Source: Pseudomonas sp. CC120222-01a | GTDB lineage: Bacteria; Pseudomonadota; Gammaproteobacteria; Pseudomonadales; Pseudomonadaceae | Assembly (NCBI RefSeq): GCF_003097235.1 | Contig: NZ_QEQQ01000014.1 | Location: 106,339-170,338, forward strand | Direction: 5' to 3' | DNA length: 64,000 nt | Shown here: piece by piece, positions 51,109 to 60,084 of the stretch | Position numbering within the stretch: position 1 is the stretch's first letter | Layout: the number at the start of each line of letters is the position of its first letter | Program-made: the position numbers and the translations under genes | Notes under the pieces: model-generated | What the model was told of the DNA's origin: nothing | Seen by the model: only the letters and a program-made list of their open reading frames with translations | Databases searched by the model: none

Positions 51109-52209
51109 TCAGGCACTGGCCGCTTCGGCCAGCGCCGAGCGCCGCCGCCAACTCAGCGTGAGCCGCGGCCGGTAGAGGATCAGCACGTCGCAGGCGAGCA
51201 GGTAGAACAGCATCATTCCCTGGAACAGCCCGGTCAGCGCCTGTGGCAGGTTCAGGCTCATCTGCGCGTTCTCGCCGCCCAGGTAGAGCAGGGCCATGAG
51301 CAGGCCGGCAACCAGAATGCCGAGCGGGTTGAGCCGGCCGAGGAAGGCCACGGTGATCGCCGCATAGCCGTAGCCCGGCGACACCTGCGGCACCAGCTGG
51401 CCGATCGGCCCGCTGACTTCACTGACCCCGGCCAGGCCCGCCAGGCCGCCGCTGATCAGCAACGCCAGCCACACCAGGCGCTTTTCGCGAAAACCGACAA
51501 AACCGGCGGCGCGTTGGTCGAGGCCGAGCACCTTGATCTGGAAGCCCAGGAAGCTCTTGTGCAGCAGCACCCACGCCGCCACCAGCGCCAGTAGCACGAA
51601 GTACAGGCCGACGTGCAGGCGGCCATCCTCGAACAGCAGCGGCAGGCGGCTGGCATCGCCAAACATCGCCGACTGCGGGAAGCTGAAGCCTTCGGGGTCC
51701 TTGAGCGGGCCGTGCACGAAGTACAGCAGCAGGTTCAGGGCGATGTAGTTGAGCATGATGGTGGTGAGGATCTCGTTGGCATTGAAGTGCGTACGCAGCC
51801 ACGCCGCCAATGCGCCCCACAGTGCACCGGCGAGGGTGCCGGCCAGCAGCACCCAGAGCAGCGCCCAGCGGCTTTCCCAGTCGAGCAGGTGGATTGCCAC
51901 GGCACTGCCGGCCAAGGCGCCGATCAGCAACTGGCCTTCGGCGCCGATGTTCCAGATGCGTGCCTGGTACGCCACCGCCAGGCCCAGGGCGCAGAGCAGG
52001 ATCGGCAGGGCCTTGAGCAGTAGCTCGCTGAGGCCGTAGAGGTCGCTGACCGGTTCGATCAGCAAGGTGTGCAAGGTCAGCAGCGGGTCATGCCCCAGGG
52101 CGCTGAACAGGATCGCCCCGCTGACCAGGGTCAGCAGGCCGGCGAGCAGCGGCGACAGCACCAGCATGGCGCGCGACTGCTGGGTACGGGGTTCGAGGGA
52201 TAGCAGCAT
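51109..52209 (-). CDS. ABC transporter permease (BMP-type, first permease)
   Basis: A 366-residue permease with about ten helices (opening MLLSLEPRTQQSRAMLVLSP; AYQARIWNIGAEGQLLIGAL; NANEILTTIMLNYIALNLLL with the coupling loop). It lies 12 bp after the ATPase stop, so it is co-transcribed. It forms the other half of the membrane channel. Confidence 0.9.
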   Translation of the reverse strand: MLLSLEPRTQQSRAMLVLSPLLAGLLTLVSGAILFSALGHDPLLTLHTLLIEPVSDLYGLSELLLKALPILLCALGLAVAYQARIWNIGAEGQLLIGALAGSAVAIHLLDWESRWALLWVLLAGTLAGALWGALAAWLRTHFNANEILTTIMLNYIALNLLLYFVHGPLKDPEGFSFPQSAMFGDASRLPLLFEDGRLHVGLYFVLLALVAAWVLLHKSFLGFQIKVLGLDQRAAGFVGFREKRLVWLALLISGGLAGLAGVSEVSGPIGQLVPQVSPGYGYAAITVAFLGRLNPLGILVAGLLMALLYLGGENAQMSLNLPQALTGLFQGMMLFYLLACDVLILYRPRLTLSWRRRSALAEAASA

Positions 52210-52221
52210 GGCGGGTTCTCG

Positions 52222-53763
52222 TCAGGTGGCGGCGTGCGCGGTATCGAACTGGCCGGCCATCCAGCTGCCGACCTCCACGCTGTGGGTGTCGGCGGTGGCC
52301 TTGAGCGGCGACAGGCGCCCGCTGCACAGGGCGCCGATGCGGTCGCTGATCTGCAACAGCTCATCGAGGTCTTCGGAAATCACCAGGATTGCCGCGCCGG
52401 CATCGCGCAGGGCGATCAGCGCGCGGTGGATCGCTGCGGCGGCACCGACGTCGACGCCCCAGGTCGGGTGGGCGGCGACCAGCAGCCTGGGGCCCTGCAG
52501 GATTTCCCGGCCGAGGATGAACTTCTGCAGGTTGCCACCAGACAGGCTGCGCGCCGTGGCCTGGGCATCCGGCGTCTTCACCGCGAAGCGCTGGATGATC
52601 TGCTCGGCCAGCGCCTGCACCTTGCCCGAGCGGATCAGGCCACGTTCGACCAGGCCCTGCTGGAAGGCGGTGAGCAGGGCATTGTCGGCCAGGCTCATGT
52701 CCGGCACGGCACCGTGGCCCAGGCGTTCGGCCGGGACGAATGCCAGGCCCAGGGCGCGGCGGGCATCCGGGTGCAGATTGGCCATGGGCTGGTTGTCGAG
52801 GCTGATGCGTTCGCGCTCGCTGGCGGGCAGGCGCGTTTCGCCACTGAGCAGGGCCAGCAGTTCGTCCTGGCCGTTGCCGGCCACCCCGGCAATGCCGACG
52901 ATTTCGCCGCTGCGCACCTCCAGGCGCAGGTGCTCGAAGGAGGTGCCGAACGGGTCCTGGTTGCGCCAGCTGAGGTCGTCCACCCGCAGCCGTGGCAGGC
53001 CGCCGGCGCGCTTCGGGTAGCTGGCTTCGAGCCCTTCGGCATCGCCGACCATCAGCCGCGCCAGCTGCAGGTCGCTGCAGTCGGCCGGCACGCAAGCCCC
53101 GGAAACCCGGCCTGCACGCAATACCGTGGCGCTGTGGCAGAGGGCACGCACTTCGTTGAGCTTGTGGCTGATGAACAGGATGCTGCAGCCTTCAGCGGCC
53201 AGTGTGCGCAGGGTGATGAACAGTTGCTCGACTTCCTGGGGCGTCAGCACCGAGGTCGGTTCGTCGAGGATCAGCAGTTTGATGTCCTGCATCAGGCAGC
53301 GCACGATCTCCACCCGCTGGCGCTCGCCGATCGACAGGCTGTGCACCAGGCGCTCGGGCTCCAGTGCCATGCCATAGCGCTGCGACACCTCGCGGATGCG
53401 CGGCGCCAGCTGCTTGGGCGAGCCCGCCTCGCGGCCCAGTGCCAGGGCGATGTTCTGCGCCACGGTCAGGGTCTCGAACAGCGAAAAGTGCTGGAACACC
53501 ATGCCGATCCCCAGGCTGCGGGCCTGGGCTGGGTCAGCCACTTGCACCTGCCGGCCTTGCCACAGCAACTGGCCGGCGTCCGGCCGGGTGACGCCGTAGA
53601 TGATCTTCATCAGGGTGCTCTTGCCCGCGCCGTTCTCGCCGAGCAGGGCATGGATTTCACCGGCGGCGATGCGCAGGTCGACGCGGTCGTTGGCCAGCGT
53701 GCCCGGGTAACGCTTGGTAATTGCACGCAGCTCCAGGCGCAGGTGCGTAGGGGTATCGGACAT
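52222..53763 (-). CDS. ABC transporter ATPase with two nucleotide-binding domains (BMP-type)
   Basis: A 513-residue double ATPase. The first domain has Walker A LLGENGAGKSTLM (about 39-51), LSIGERQRVEI signature and Walker B ILDEPTSVL; the second has a degenerate Walker A (GVAGNGQDELLALL) and LSGGNLQKFIL. This RbsA/YufO layout goes with two permeases and a BMP protein and supports nucleoside uptake. Start MSDTPTHLRLELRAITKRYP at 53763. It heads the operon. Confidence 0.92.
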   Translation of the reverse strand: MSDTPTHLRLELRAITKRYPGTLANDRVDLRIAAGEIHALLGENGAGKSTLMKIIYGVTRPDAGQLLWQGRQVQVADPAQARSLGIGMVFQHFSLFETLTVAQNIALALGREAGSPKQLAPRIREVSQRYGMALEPERLVHSLSIGERQRVEIVRCLMQDIKLLILDEPTSVLTPQEVEQLFITLRTLAAEGCSILFISHKLNEVRALCHSATVLRAGRVSGACVPADCSDLQLARLMVGDAEGLEASYPKRAGGLPRLRVDDLSWRNQDPFGTSFEHLRLEVRSGEIVGIAGVAGNGQDELLALLSGETRLPASERERISLDNQPMANLHPDARRALGLAFVPAERLGHGAVPDMSLADNALLTAFQQGLVERGLIRSGKVQALAEQIIQRFAVKTPDAQATARSLSGGNLQKFILGREILQGPRLLVAAHPTWGVDVGAAAAIHRALIALRDAGAAILVISEDLDELLQISDRIGALCSGRLSPLKATADTHSVEVGSWMAGQFDTAHAAT

Positions 53764-54021
53764 GGGACTGCTCGGGAGTGGTGGGTGTGAGCAGCTTGCA
53801 AAGCAAAAACATGGCCAAGTGGTCAGATTCCCGTTCTGTGGCCGTTGCAGACAGGGTTGCGGCCGATCAGGGCAGGGGGCAGGGCGGGTGCAGCGGCAGG
53901 CAGGGTGTTTGGTTTTGGGGCGCAGGGGGCGCCAAACTGGGGCGAAATTCAAGCATGAGCTGCCTTGAAGCTTTCACATAATGCGACTAATACTAAAGAG
54001 CTGCCGAGAAGAGGGATGGTC

Positions 54022-54273
54022 ATGCAGACGCGCTTCGTTGTGGTTCCCGCGCTTCCGTTGGAAAAAGAATACCTACCGAGGTGTGCCGGCTTTCCCAAGG
54101 CATTGGGCAAGGGCTACGACCTCTATGACACGCACGACAAGCTCAGGCTGACGCTGAACTTTCCTACGCGGGCTGAAGCGGACTACGCGTGTGCCTGCCG
54201 CAATGGCTTGCGCGTCGCGAGTGATGAAGACGCTTGCGGAGGGCTTTCGGGCTGGTGCGCCGCAGAAACCTGA
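54022..54273 (+). CDS. Small hypothetical protein
   Basis: An 83-residue protein starting MQTRFVVVPALPLEKEYLPR; it contains GKGYDLYDTHDKLRLTLNFP and several cysteines near its end. AGAGGG six to seven bases before the ATG at 54022 beats the ATG at 54016. A hairpin terminator follows. I do not recognise the family. Confidence 0.55.
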   Translation: MQTRFVVVPALPLEKEYLPRCAGFPKALGKGYDLYDTHDKLRLTLNFPTRAEADYACACRNGLRVASDEDACGGLSGWCAAET

Positions 54274-54274
54274 G

Positions 54275-54303
54275 GCACCGGGGCAGCTGCGCCACCCCGG
54301 TGC
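54275..54303. terminator. Hairpin after the 83-residue gene
   Basis: GCACCGGGG / CCCCGGTGC, 9-bp perfect stem with an 11-base loop, directly after the stop; no T-run, so probably a bidirectional or rho-assisted end shared with the convergent gene at 54317. Confidence 0.55.
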
Positions 54304-54316
54304 AAGCCGGGCAGTA

Positions 54317-54601
54317 TCAACGATCCTTGTCTTTATGCTGGGTGCCACCCTGGGTGGATTGCCCACCCATGCGTCCGCTGTCAGCAGGCGTTTGCTTGCC
54401 GCCAGCCTGCCCACCCTGGTGGCCGGTGTCCCTGGACTTTTCCCAATCCTTGTTCATCTTGTCTTCAGGTTTTTGCCCGGACTGCTGGCCGCCTTTCTGC
54501 GAACCCGACATATCGCCTTGGCCGCCTTTGCGGCCAGCATCACCGGCACCGGCCTGGTTGCTGCCGCCCTGGTTTCTATCGTTGTCTTGATTGTTAGCCA
54601 T
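54317..54601 (-). CDS. Gly/Gln/Lys-rich disordered small protein
   Basis: A 94-residue hydrophilic, low-complexity protein (MANNQDNDRNQGGSNQAGAG; repeated KGGQ, GGQ and KDKDR units) with no hydrophobic core. It looks like the KGG-type stress-associated proteins of pseudomonads. GAGG eight bases upstream supports the start. An 18-bp perfect palindrome lies 21 bp upstream (54622-54639). The role, perhaps desiccation or stationary-phase protection, is inferred only from composition. Confidence 0.65.
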   Translation of the reverse strand: MANNQDNDRNQGGSNQAGAGDAGRKGGQGDMSGSQKGGQQSGQKPEDKMNKDWEKSRDTGHQGGQAGGKQTPADSGRMGGQSTQGGTQHKDKDR

Positions 54602-54621
54602 GATTGCTTACCTCAAGTCAG

Positions 54622-54639
54622 ACACAGAACGTTCTGTGT
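54622..54639. promoter_or_regulatory. 18-bp perfect palindrome upstream of the disordered-protein gene
   Basis: ACACAGAAC-GTTCTGTGT, 9-bp arms without spacer, 21 bp before the ATG at 54601. The position is right for an operator or for an mRNA hairpin near the ribosome site. Confidence 0.55.
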
Positions 54640-54842
54640 TCACGTGTGACTGGCGAAGGTTGCAACGCACTGCAAATACTTTCGGCTAATCGGACGAGAC
54701 GCTTTAACAAACCCCGGGCAAATTATTAGTGGATAAAAACCCGCTGGATTTCTGCGGGCCTGCACGTGCAACCCACGCTCGGTTGAACGTTGCCAAGGGC
54801 CAGGGCTCATACATGCAAAGGGCACAGCGAGGAGTGTCACCC

Positions 54843-55085
54843 ATGAGCATCGAACGCAGCATCCCCGAGATTGAGGCGTGGTACGCCCAGTTTGATGACA
54901 CCAGCTACCGCCGCGAGTCGCCGGACGCCTACCACCATGAATTGGTGCGCACCGCCGAGGCCTTGCGCGACGATGGTGCGATCGACTGGGACGACTGGCT
55001 GGCGCTGAAGGCGCTGGCTGACGAGGCCCATGTCGGTGCCCTGGAAGACGCCGTGCAGGCTCACGTCAGCGACCCCGACGCATGA
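54843..55085 (+). CDS. Small hypothetical protein coupled to xthA
   Basis: An 80-residue acidic protein (MSIERSIPEIEAWYAQFDDT; DDWLALKALADEAHVGALED). Its stop overlaps the xthA start (ATGA at 55082-55085), implying translational coupling. The frame continues upstream to 54729, but the ATG at 54843 after AGCGAGGAGTG is the better start. I do not recognise the family. Confidence 0.65.
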   Translation: MSIERSIPEIEAWYAQFDDTSYRRESPDAYHHELVRTAEALRDDGAIDWDDWLALKALADEAHVGALEDAVQAHVSDPDA

Positions 55086-55876
55086 AAGCGCTGAAGATCG
55101 CCACCTTCAACATCAACGGTATCCGCAGCCGCCTGCCGGCGCTGTTGGCCTGGCTGGAACGGGAGCAACCGGACATCGCCTGCCTGCAGGAACTCAAGGC
55201 GCCCGACGCGCAGTTCCCGCGCCAGGACCTGGAGGCGGCTGGCTATGGCTGCCTGTACCAGGGGCAGCCGTCGTGGAACGGCGTGGCGATCCTGGTGCGT
55301 GGCAGCGAGCCGTTGGAGGTACGTCGCGGCTTGCCCGGCATGGAGGACGACAGCCAGAGCCGCTATCTGGAGGCCGCTGCGCATGGGGTGCTGGTGGCGT
55401 GCCTGTACCTGCCGAACGGCAACCCGCAGCCCGGGCCGAAATTCGATTACAAGCTGCGCTGGTTCCAGTGCCTCATCGAGCATGCCAAGGCACTGTATGG
55501 CAGCGGTCACCCGACGCTGTTGGCAGGCGATTTCAACGTGGTGCCCACCGACATGGACATCTACGACCCACGCTCATGGCTGAAGGACGCGCTGCTGCAA
55601 CCGGAGTCGCGAGCGTGCTACCAGCAGCTGCTTGACCAAGGCTGGGTCGATGCCATTCGCCACCTGTACCCCGACGTGCGCGTGTACACCTTCTGGGATT
55701 ACTTCCGCAATCACTGGGCGCGCAATGCTGGGTTGCGCATCGACCACCTGTTGCTCAACCCGGACCTTGCCCCTTACCTGAAGCGGGCGGGTGTCGACGC
55801 TTGGGTGCGCAATGAAGCCAAGGCCAGTGACCATGCGCCGGTGTGGGTCGAACTGGCGGCTCGCCGGCAGGCATGA
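55082..55876 (+). CDS. xthA: Exodeoxyribonuclease III
   Basis: A 264-residue EEP-family nuclease: IATFNINGIRSRLPALLAWL with N10, CLQELKA with the metal ligand E37, AGDFNVVP, and the C-terminal KASDHAPVWVEL with the catalytic Asp-His. It removes 3' blocks and cuts at AP sites in base-excision repair. It is Xth-like, not the related catabolite regulator Crc, which lacks these catalytic residues. It is the second gene of a two-gene unit. Confidence 0.9.
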   Translation: MKALKIATFNINGIRSRLPALLAWLEREQPDIACLQELKAPDAQFPRQDLEAAGYGCLYQGQPSWNGVAILVRGSEPLEVRRGLPGMEDDSQSRYLEAAAHGVLVACLYLPNGNPQPGPKFDYKLRWFQCLIEHAKALYGSGHPTLLAGDFNVVPTDMDIYDPRSWLKDALLQPESRACYQQLLDQGWVDAIRHLYPDVRVYTFWDYFRNHWARNAGLRIDHLLLNPDLAPYLKRAGVDAWVRNEAKASDHAPVWVELAARRQA

Positions 55877-56036
55877 GCCCCTTCAAGGTGCACTGGCATA
55901 ACCGAAAATCAGGCAATTGACTGCGCAAATGTCGCTGTAACCGCTGCGGGTGAAACCTTAGGCTTTTCGCATGGAGCAATAGACCGCTCGATGCCGTGGC
56001 TGGACCGTCCAGCCGAAAACAATAAGGAGTTACCGC

Positions 56037-56930
56037 ATGTCTGCATTCGCGTTTTCCGGTGTGAACCTGGCCATCACCACCCCGTTCGATGCGCAGGGCA
56101 AAATCGATTTTGCCCGTTTCGAAAGCCTGATCGAGCGCTACATCGCCGCCGGTGTGCATGGCCTGGTGCTCAGCTCCGGAACTGGCATGCATGTGTACCT
56201 GAGCAAGGATGAATCCAAGGAACTGGTGGCCTTCGGCGCCAAGGTCATCAATGGCCGTGCGCGGGTGATTGCCCAGACCTCTGCGCTGCTGGTCGAAGAG
56301 GTGGTCGAGCGCACCCGCCACGCCAAGGACTGCAACGCCGATGGTGTGATGGTGCTGCCGCCGTTCTTCGAAGGCCCGACCGATGACCAGGGGATCATCG
56401 ATTTCTACTCGACGGTGGCCCAGGTCGGCTTGCCGATCATTGGCTACAACGTGCCACAGGCGGTGGGGGTCGAAGTCACGCCCGCGCTGTTCAGACAGCT
56501 GAGCGAGATCCCCAACTTCGTTTCGGTCAAGGACAGCAGCGGTGACTTGGCGGCCCAGGCTGCCTTGTCGCGCACCGGTCTGCCAACCATGAACGGCGCC
56601 GACCCGCTGGTGCCCTACGCGCTGTTTGCAGGTGCTGCAGGGTTGATCTGGGGCGGTGCGAACCTGGCGCCGAAGACCTGCGTGGCCTTGGCCAATGCCG
56701 CCAGCGAGGGCAAGTGGGCCGAGGTGCAGCAGCTCTGGAAGCACCTGGCCCCGGTAATGTCGCTGATCTGGCAGGGCGACTACGTGCAGTCGGTGTATGC
56801 CGGTGCGCAGATCATGGGCTTTGACGCCGGTAACCCACGCCGTCCGCTGCGGCGCCTGGCCGAGGAAAAGCTGGCAGCGCTGCGTGAAGCACTGGCGCCG
56901 CTGATCGACCACGAAGCTTCGGCTTCCTGA
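56037..56930 (+). CDS. DapA-family (class I aldolase/dehydratase) enzyme
   Basis: A 297-residue barrel enzyme of the dihydrodipicolinate synthase/N-acetylneuraminate lyase family. The Schiff-base lysine is K165 (FVSVKDSSGD) and Y137 (IIGYNVP) is the proton relay. The substrate-binding GTTGE loop of true DapA is replaced by SSGTGM (46-51), so it is not the lysine-pathway enzyme. It lies 17 bp before an amino-acid-oxidase-like gene and could release pyruvate or deaminate a keto-acid product. Start after AAGGAG. Confidence 0.85.
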   Translation: MSAFAFSGVNLAITTPFDAQGKIDFARFESLIERYIAAGVHGLVLSSGTGMHVYLSKDESKELVAFGAKVINGRARVIAQTSALLVEEVVERTRHAKDCNADGVMVLPPFFEGPTDDQGIIDFYSTVAQVGLPIIGYNVPQAVGVEVTPALFRQLSEIPNFVSVKDSSGDLAAQAALSRTGLPTMNGADPLVPYALFAGAAGLIWGGANLAPKTCVALANAASEGKWAEVQQLWKHLAPVMSLIWQGDYVQSVYAGAQIMGFDAGNPRRPLRRLAEEKLAALREALAPLIDHEASAS

Positions 56931-56947
56931 CTGGGCAGGTTGCGAGC

Positions 56948-58273
56948 ATGTACGTTGCCTCGAAAATGCCCAGCCACCATGGCTGCTCCGGTTGGACCGA
57001 GATGTTGCCGCCGCGTGTGGCCAATGCCGTACTGGACAGTGCCGTCACTGCCGATGTGGCGATCATCGGTGGCGGCTTTGCCGGCTTGTCGGCAGCCCGC
57101 CAGCTGACGCGCCGGGACCCGACTCTGAAGGTGGTGCTGCTCGAAGCCGGCACCGTCGGCGAGGGCGCCTCGGGGCGCAATTCAGGGTTCATCATCGACC
57201 TGCCCCACGAGGTCTCTGCCGAAGGCCTGGGCGGCGGTTCGCTCGATCGCGCCAGGCGCGACATCAAGCTGTACCGCACGGCCATCGACATGGGCCGCGA
57301 ACTGGCCGAAGCACAGGGTTGGGGCAAGGCGGTGTTCGACCCCTGCGGCCGCTTCAGTGTCGCCCGTGGTACGCAAGGAGATGAGCACATCCTGTCTTAC
57401 GCCAGGCAGCTGGACGCGCTGGGCGAACCCTACGAACTGCTCGACACCCGCCAGATCGGCGCGGTGACCGGCAGCCCGGCCTACACCTCGGGCCTGTTCA
57501 TGCCCGGCACGGTGATGATCCAGCCGGCGGCGTATGTGCGGCGTTTTGCCGATGCGTTGGCAGGTGCGGTGCGGGTGTACGAGCAGACACCGGCCTTGTC
57601 GTTCAAGCAGGTGGGTGGCGCCTGGGTGATCAAGACACCGAAGGGTGTGGTCACGGCGGGCAAGATTATCCTGGCCAACAACGGCCACGCCCAGAGCTTC
57701 GGCTTCTTCAAGGGCCAGCTGCTGCACGTGTTCACCTATGCCTCGCTGACCGAACGTTTCGACCCCAAGCGTCTGCCGGGCCAGCGTACCTGGGCGGCGA
57801 CCCCGGCCTTGCCGATGGGCACCACGGTGCGTCGCATCAGCGACGGCGACAGTGACCGCATCCTGGTGCGCTGGCGCTACAGCTACAACCCGAGCCTGAC
57901 CATTGGCGACAGCCAGGTGGACAGTGCCGGGCGGGTGCACGACGGCAAGTTCCTCACCCGCTTCCCGAGCCTCAAGGGGCTGCGCATGGAGTACCGCTGG
58001 GGTGGACCGATGGCGCTGACCTGGAACAGCGTGCCGGCGTTTGGCGAGGTGGATCGCGGGGTGTTCGCGGCCTGTGGCTGCAATGGGCTGGGGGCGTCCA
58101 AGTCCAGTGCTGCGGGCATTGCAGCGGCTGACCAGGCACTGGGCGTGCGCAGCGAACTGGTGGAGATCTTCAGCGGTTTCGACAAACCCAAGCAGTTGCC
58201 GCCACAACCGTTCCTGACTATCGGTGCGAAAGCCAACATGAAGCTCAAGGAACTGCGGGCGGGGGATGAGTGA
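56948..58273 (+). CDS. FAD-dependent oxidoreductase, DAO family
   Basis: A 441-residue D-amino-acid-oxidase-type flavoprotein: GGGFAGLSAARQL (about 41-53), the second motif LLEAGTVGEGASGRNSGF and the C-terminal GLGASKSSAAG. The N-terminal ~35 residues before the dinucleotide fold suggest a cytoplasmic dehydrogenase like those oxidising secondary amines or amino acids (sarcosine, proline analogs). It forms an operon with the DapA-like gene. The substrate is unknown. Confidence 0.85.
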   Translation: MYVASKMPSHHGCSGWTEMLPPRVANAVLDSAVTADVAIIGGGFAGLSAARQLTRRDPTLKVVLLEAGTVGEGASGRNSGFIIDLPHEVSAEGLGGGSLDRARRDIKLYRTAIDMGRELAEAQGWGKAVFDPCGRFSVARGTQGDEHILSYARQLDALGEPYELLDTRQIGAVTGSPAYTSGLFMPGTVMIQPAAYVRRFADALAGAVRVYEQTPALSFKQVGGAWVIKTPKGVVTAGKIILANNGHAQSFGFFKGQLLHVFTYASLTERFDPKRLPGQRTWAATPALPMGTTVRRISDGDSDRILVRWRYSYNPSLTIGDSQVDSAGRVHDGKFLTRFPSLKGLRMEYRWGGPMALTWNSVPAFGEVDRGVFAACGCNGLGASKSSAAGIAAADQALGVRSELVEIFSGFDKPKQLPPQPFLTIGAKANMKLKELRAGDE

Positions 58274-58280
58274 GTTGATT

Positions 58281-58396
58281 CACCAAGGCGGGCCCTGGTG
58301 GGGGGGCAGGAGTGATAGGCCCGGAACAGATTTAGGCGCGGCGGTGCGACGATCCGATTAGCCTGCGATGCGCCGCGCTGGCGGCGCTCGGTCTCA
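58281..58396. repeat. Diverged single copy of the ~115-bp repeat unit
   Basis: Recognisably the same unit as the right arm of the 5153-5447 inverted repeat: CACCAAGGCGG, AGGAGTGA, GGCCC-GAACAGAT and GCGATGCGCCGCGC recur in order, with many differences. The rest of the 441-bp gap to the MFS gene (58397-58714) holds the palindrome at 58561-58572 and presumably the promoter; I see no gene. Confidence 0.7.
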
Positions 58397-58545
58397 CAGG
58401 CGCTGAAAATACCAAGGCGAACACTTCAAACTGACAACTTCATAACTTCCGCGCACGCCTGTTTCATGCCTGTTCGCGCCGTAAATAATTATATTTCCCA
58501 TACCGTTGACCCTCTCCAAATCTATCGTCTATCCTGCGCCGACAA

Positions 58546-58572
58546 ATTGTAGACATACAGTAGACATGTCTA
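58546..58572. promoter_or_regulatory. GTAGACAT direct repeat and TAGACATGTCTA palindrome upstream of MFS gene
   Basis: TTGTAGACAT (58547-58556) and GTAGACAT repeat, then the perfect 12-bp palindrome TAGACATGTCTA (58561-58572), about 140 bp before the MFS start. TTGTAGACA-type sites are common for GntR/FadR-class regulators, but no such gene is in the window. Confidence 0.55.
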
Positions 58573-58714
58573 ATTCAGTCGTCAGGGCCGCGTAAGCGCC
58601 CAGTGAAAACTGCCTCGACTACAGGCTGCCCGCAAACCCGCGGGCGGCTGGCGCGCGGCTGGCTGATTGTCTGCAGTGACTCAAAATAATTAATACAACA
58701 GGAGAGCTGTCGCG

Positions 58715-60046
58715 GTGAGTAATACAACGTTGTCCATCGAAGATGCGCCATTGAACAACTTCCACCAATTGATGACCGTGCGCGCGGGCGGTGGCTGGAT
58801 TCTCGACGGCTATATCCTCAGCATCATCGGCGTGGTGATCGTGCAGTTTTCCGATTATCTGAAGCTGGATTCGTTCTGGCAGGGCATGGTCGCTGCCTCG
58901 GCCATGCTCGGCACCTTCTGCAGCGGTTTCCTCGGTGGCTGGCTGACCGACAAGGTCGGGCGCCGTCGGCTGTTCTTCGTCGGCCCGATCCTGTTCATGG
59001 TCGGCTCGCTCGGCTCGTTGTGGGTCGAGTCCGGCATCGCGCTGTTCATCCTGCGTTTCCTGGTCGGGGTGGGCGTTGGCCTGGAGTACCCGGTCGCAGG
59101 TTCCTTGCTGACCGAGTTCCTGCCGCAGAAACACCGTGGCCAGCGCCTGGCCGGGTTGACCATCCTCTGGTTCGCCGGCGCCGCGCTGTCGTACATGGTC
59201 GGCAATTTCATCCTCGCGCGCGGTGGCGATGAGGCCTGGCGCCTGGTGCTGGCCAGCTCCGCCGTGCTCGGCGCACTGCTGTTCATCATCCGCCTGCGCA
59301 CGCCCGAGTCGCCGCGCTGGCTGGTCAGCAAGGGGCGCCACGAGGAGGCAGAGCGCATCATCAAGAAGGTCTACGGGCCGTCCTATTCGCTGGCCAACAT
59401 GCCGGAGCAGGCGGAAGAGAACAAGGTATCGCTGGGCGACCTGATGCGCTCGGGGTATGGCAAACGCATGCTGTTCGTCGCGGTGTTCTGGAGTTCGGCG
59501 GTGGTGCCGATGTTTGCCGTGTACTCCTTTGCGCCGGTGGTGTTGCAGGCACTGAACCTGAAGGGTGACTGGGCGTCGTACGGCTCGGTGCTGATCACGC
59601 TGCTGTTCGTGGTCGGTTGCATCATCGCGACGCGCCTGATCGACACTCTGGGGCGCCGCCCGCTGATCATCCACAGCTTCCTCTGGTCGACCCTGGCCTT
59701 GCTGGGCCTGGGCCTGTTCTCCAACAGCTCCGAAGCCCTGGTCCTGCTGATGTTCGGGGCCTATGCACTGTTCATCGGTGGTGCCCAGGTGCTGGAGCTG
59801 GTGTACCCGAACGAGCTGTTCCCCACTGAAATCCGCGCCTTCGCTGTCGGCATGGGCTCGTCCATGTCGCGCATCGGGTCTGCGGCGGGTACCTGGCTGG
59901 TGCCGGTTTCGCTGCTGCACCTGGGCATCGGCAACACCATGCTGGTTGCAGCACTGGTGTCCCTGGCAGGGTTGGTGGTGTCGGTGTGGCTGGCCCCGGA
60001 AACCCGTGGCATGAGCCTGGAGATGGCATCTTCGCTGGAGCGTTGA
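58715..60046 (+). CDS. MFS transporter, sugar-porter type
   Basis: A 443-residue carrier with 12 helices: DKVGRRRLFFVGPILF (loop 2-3 motif), the RFLVGVGVGLEYPVAGSLLT segment, PESPRWLVSKGRHEEAERII in the central loop and RLIDTLGRRPLIIHSF in loop 8-9. This is the sugar/organic-acid:H+ symporter pattern. GTG start at 58715 with AGGAGAG nine bases before it. It follows the DapA/oxidoreductase genes and could import their substrate. Confidence 0.85.
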   Translation: MSNTTLSIEDAPLNNFHQLMTVRAGGGWILDGYILSIIGVVIVQFSDYLKLDSFWQGMVAASAMLGTFCSGFLGGWLTDKVGRRRLFFVGPILFMVGSLGSLWVESGIALFILRFLVGVGVGLEYPVAGSLLTEFLPQKHRGQRLAGLTILWFAGAALSYMVGNFILARGGDEAWRLVLASSAVLGALLFIIRLRTPESPRWLVSKGRHEEAERIIKKVYGPSYSLANMPEQAEENKVSLGDLMRSGYGKRMLFVAVFWSSAVVPMFAVYSFAPVVLQALNLKGDWASYGSVLITLLFVVGCIIATRLIDTLGRRPLIIHSFLWSTLALLGLGLFSNSSEALVLLMFGAYALFIGGAQVLELVYPNELFPTEIRAFAVGMGSSMSRIGSAAGTWLVPVSLLHLGIGNTMLVAALVSLAGLVVSVWLAPETRGMSLEMASSLER

Positions 60047-60084
60047 TCGAGTGCTTCGCCGCAGGTTTGCCTGCGGCGGGTGTT

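Noticed and set aside
55082..55876. Catabolite repression protein Crc (an exonuclease III homolog)
   Set aside because: The sequence keeps the catalytic residues and N-terminus of Xth enzymes, which Crc has lost.
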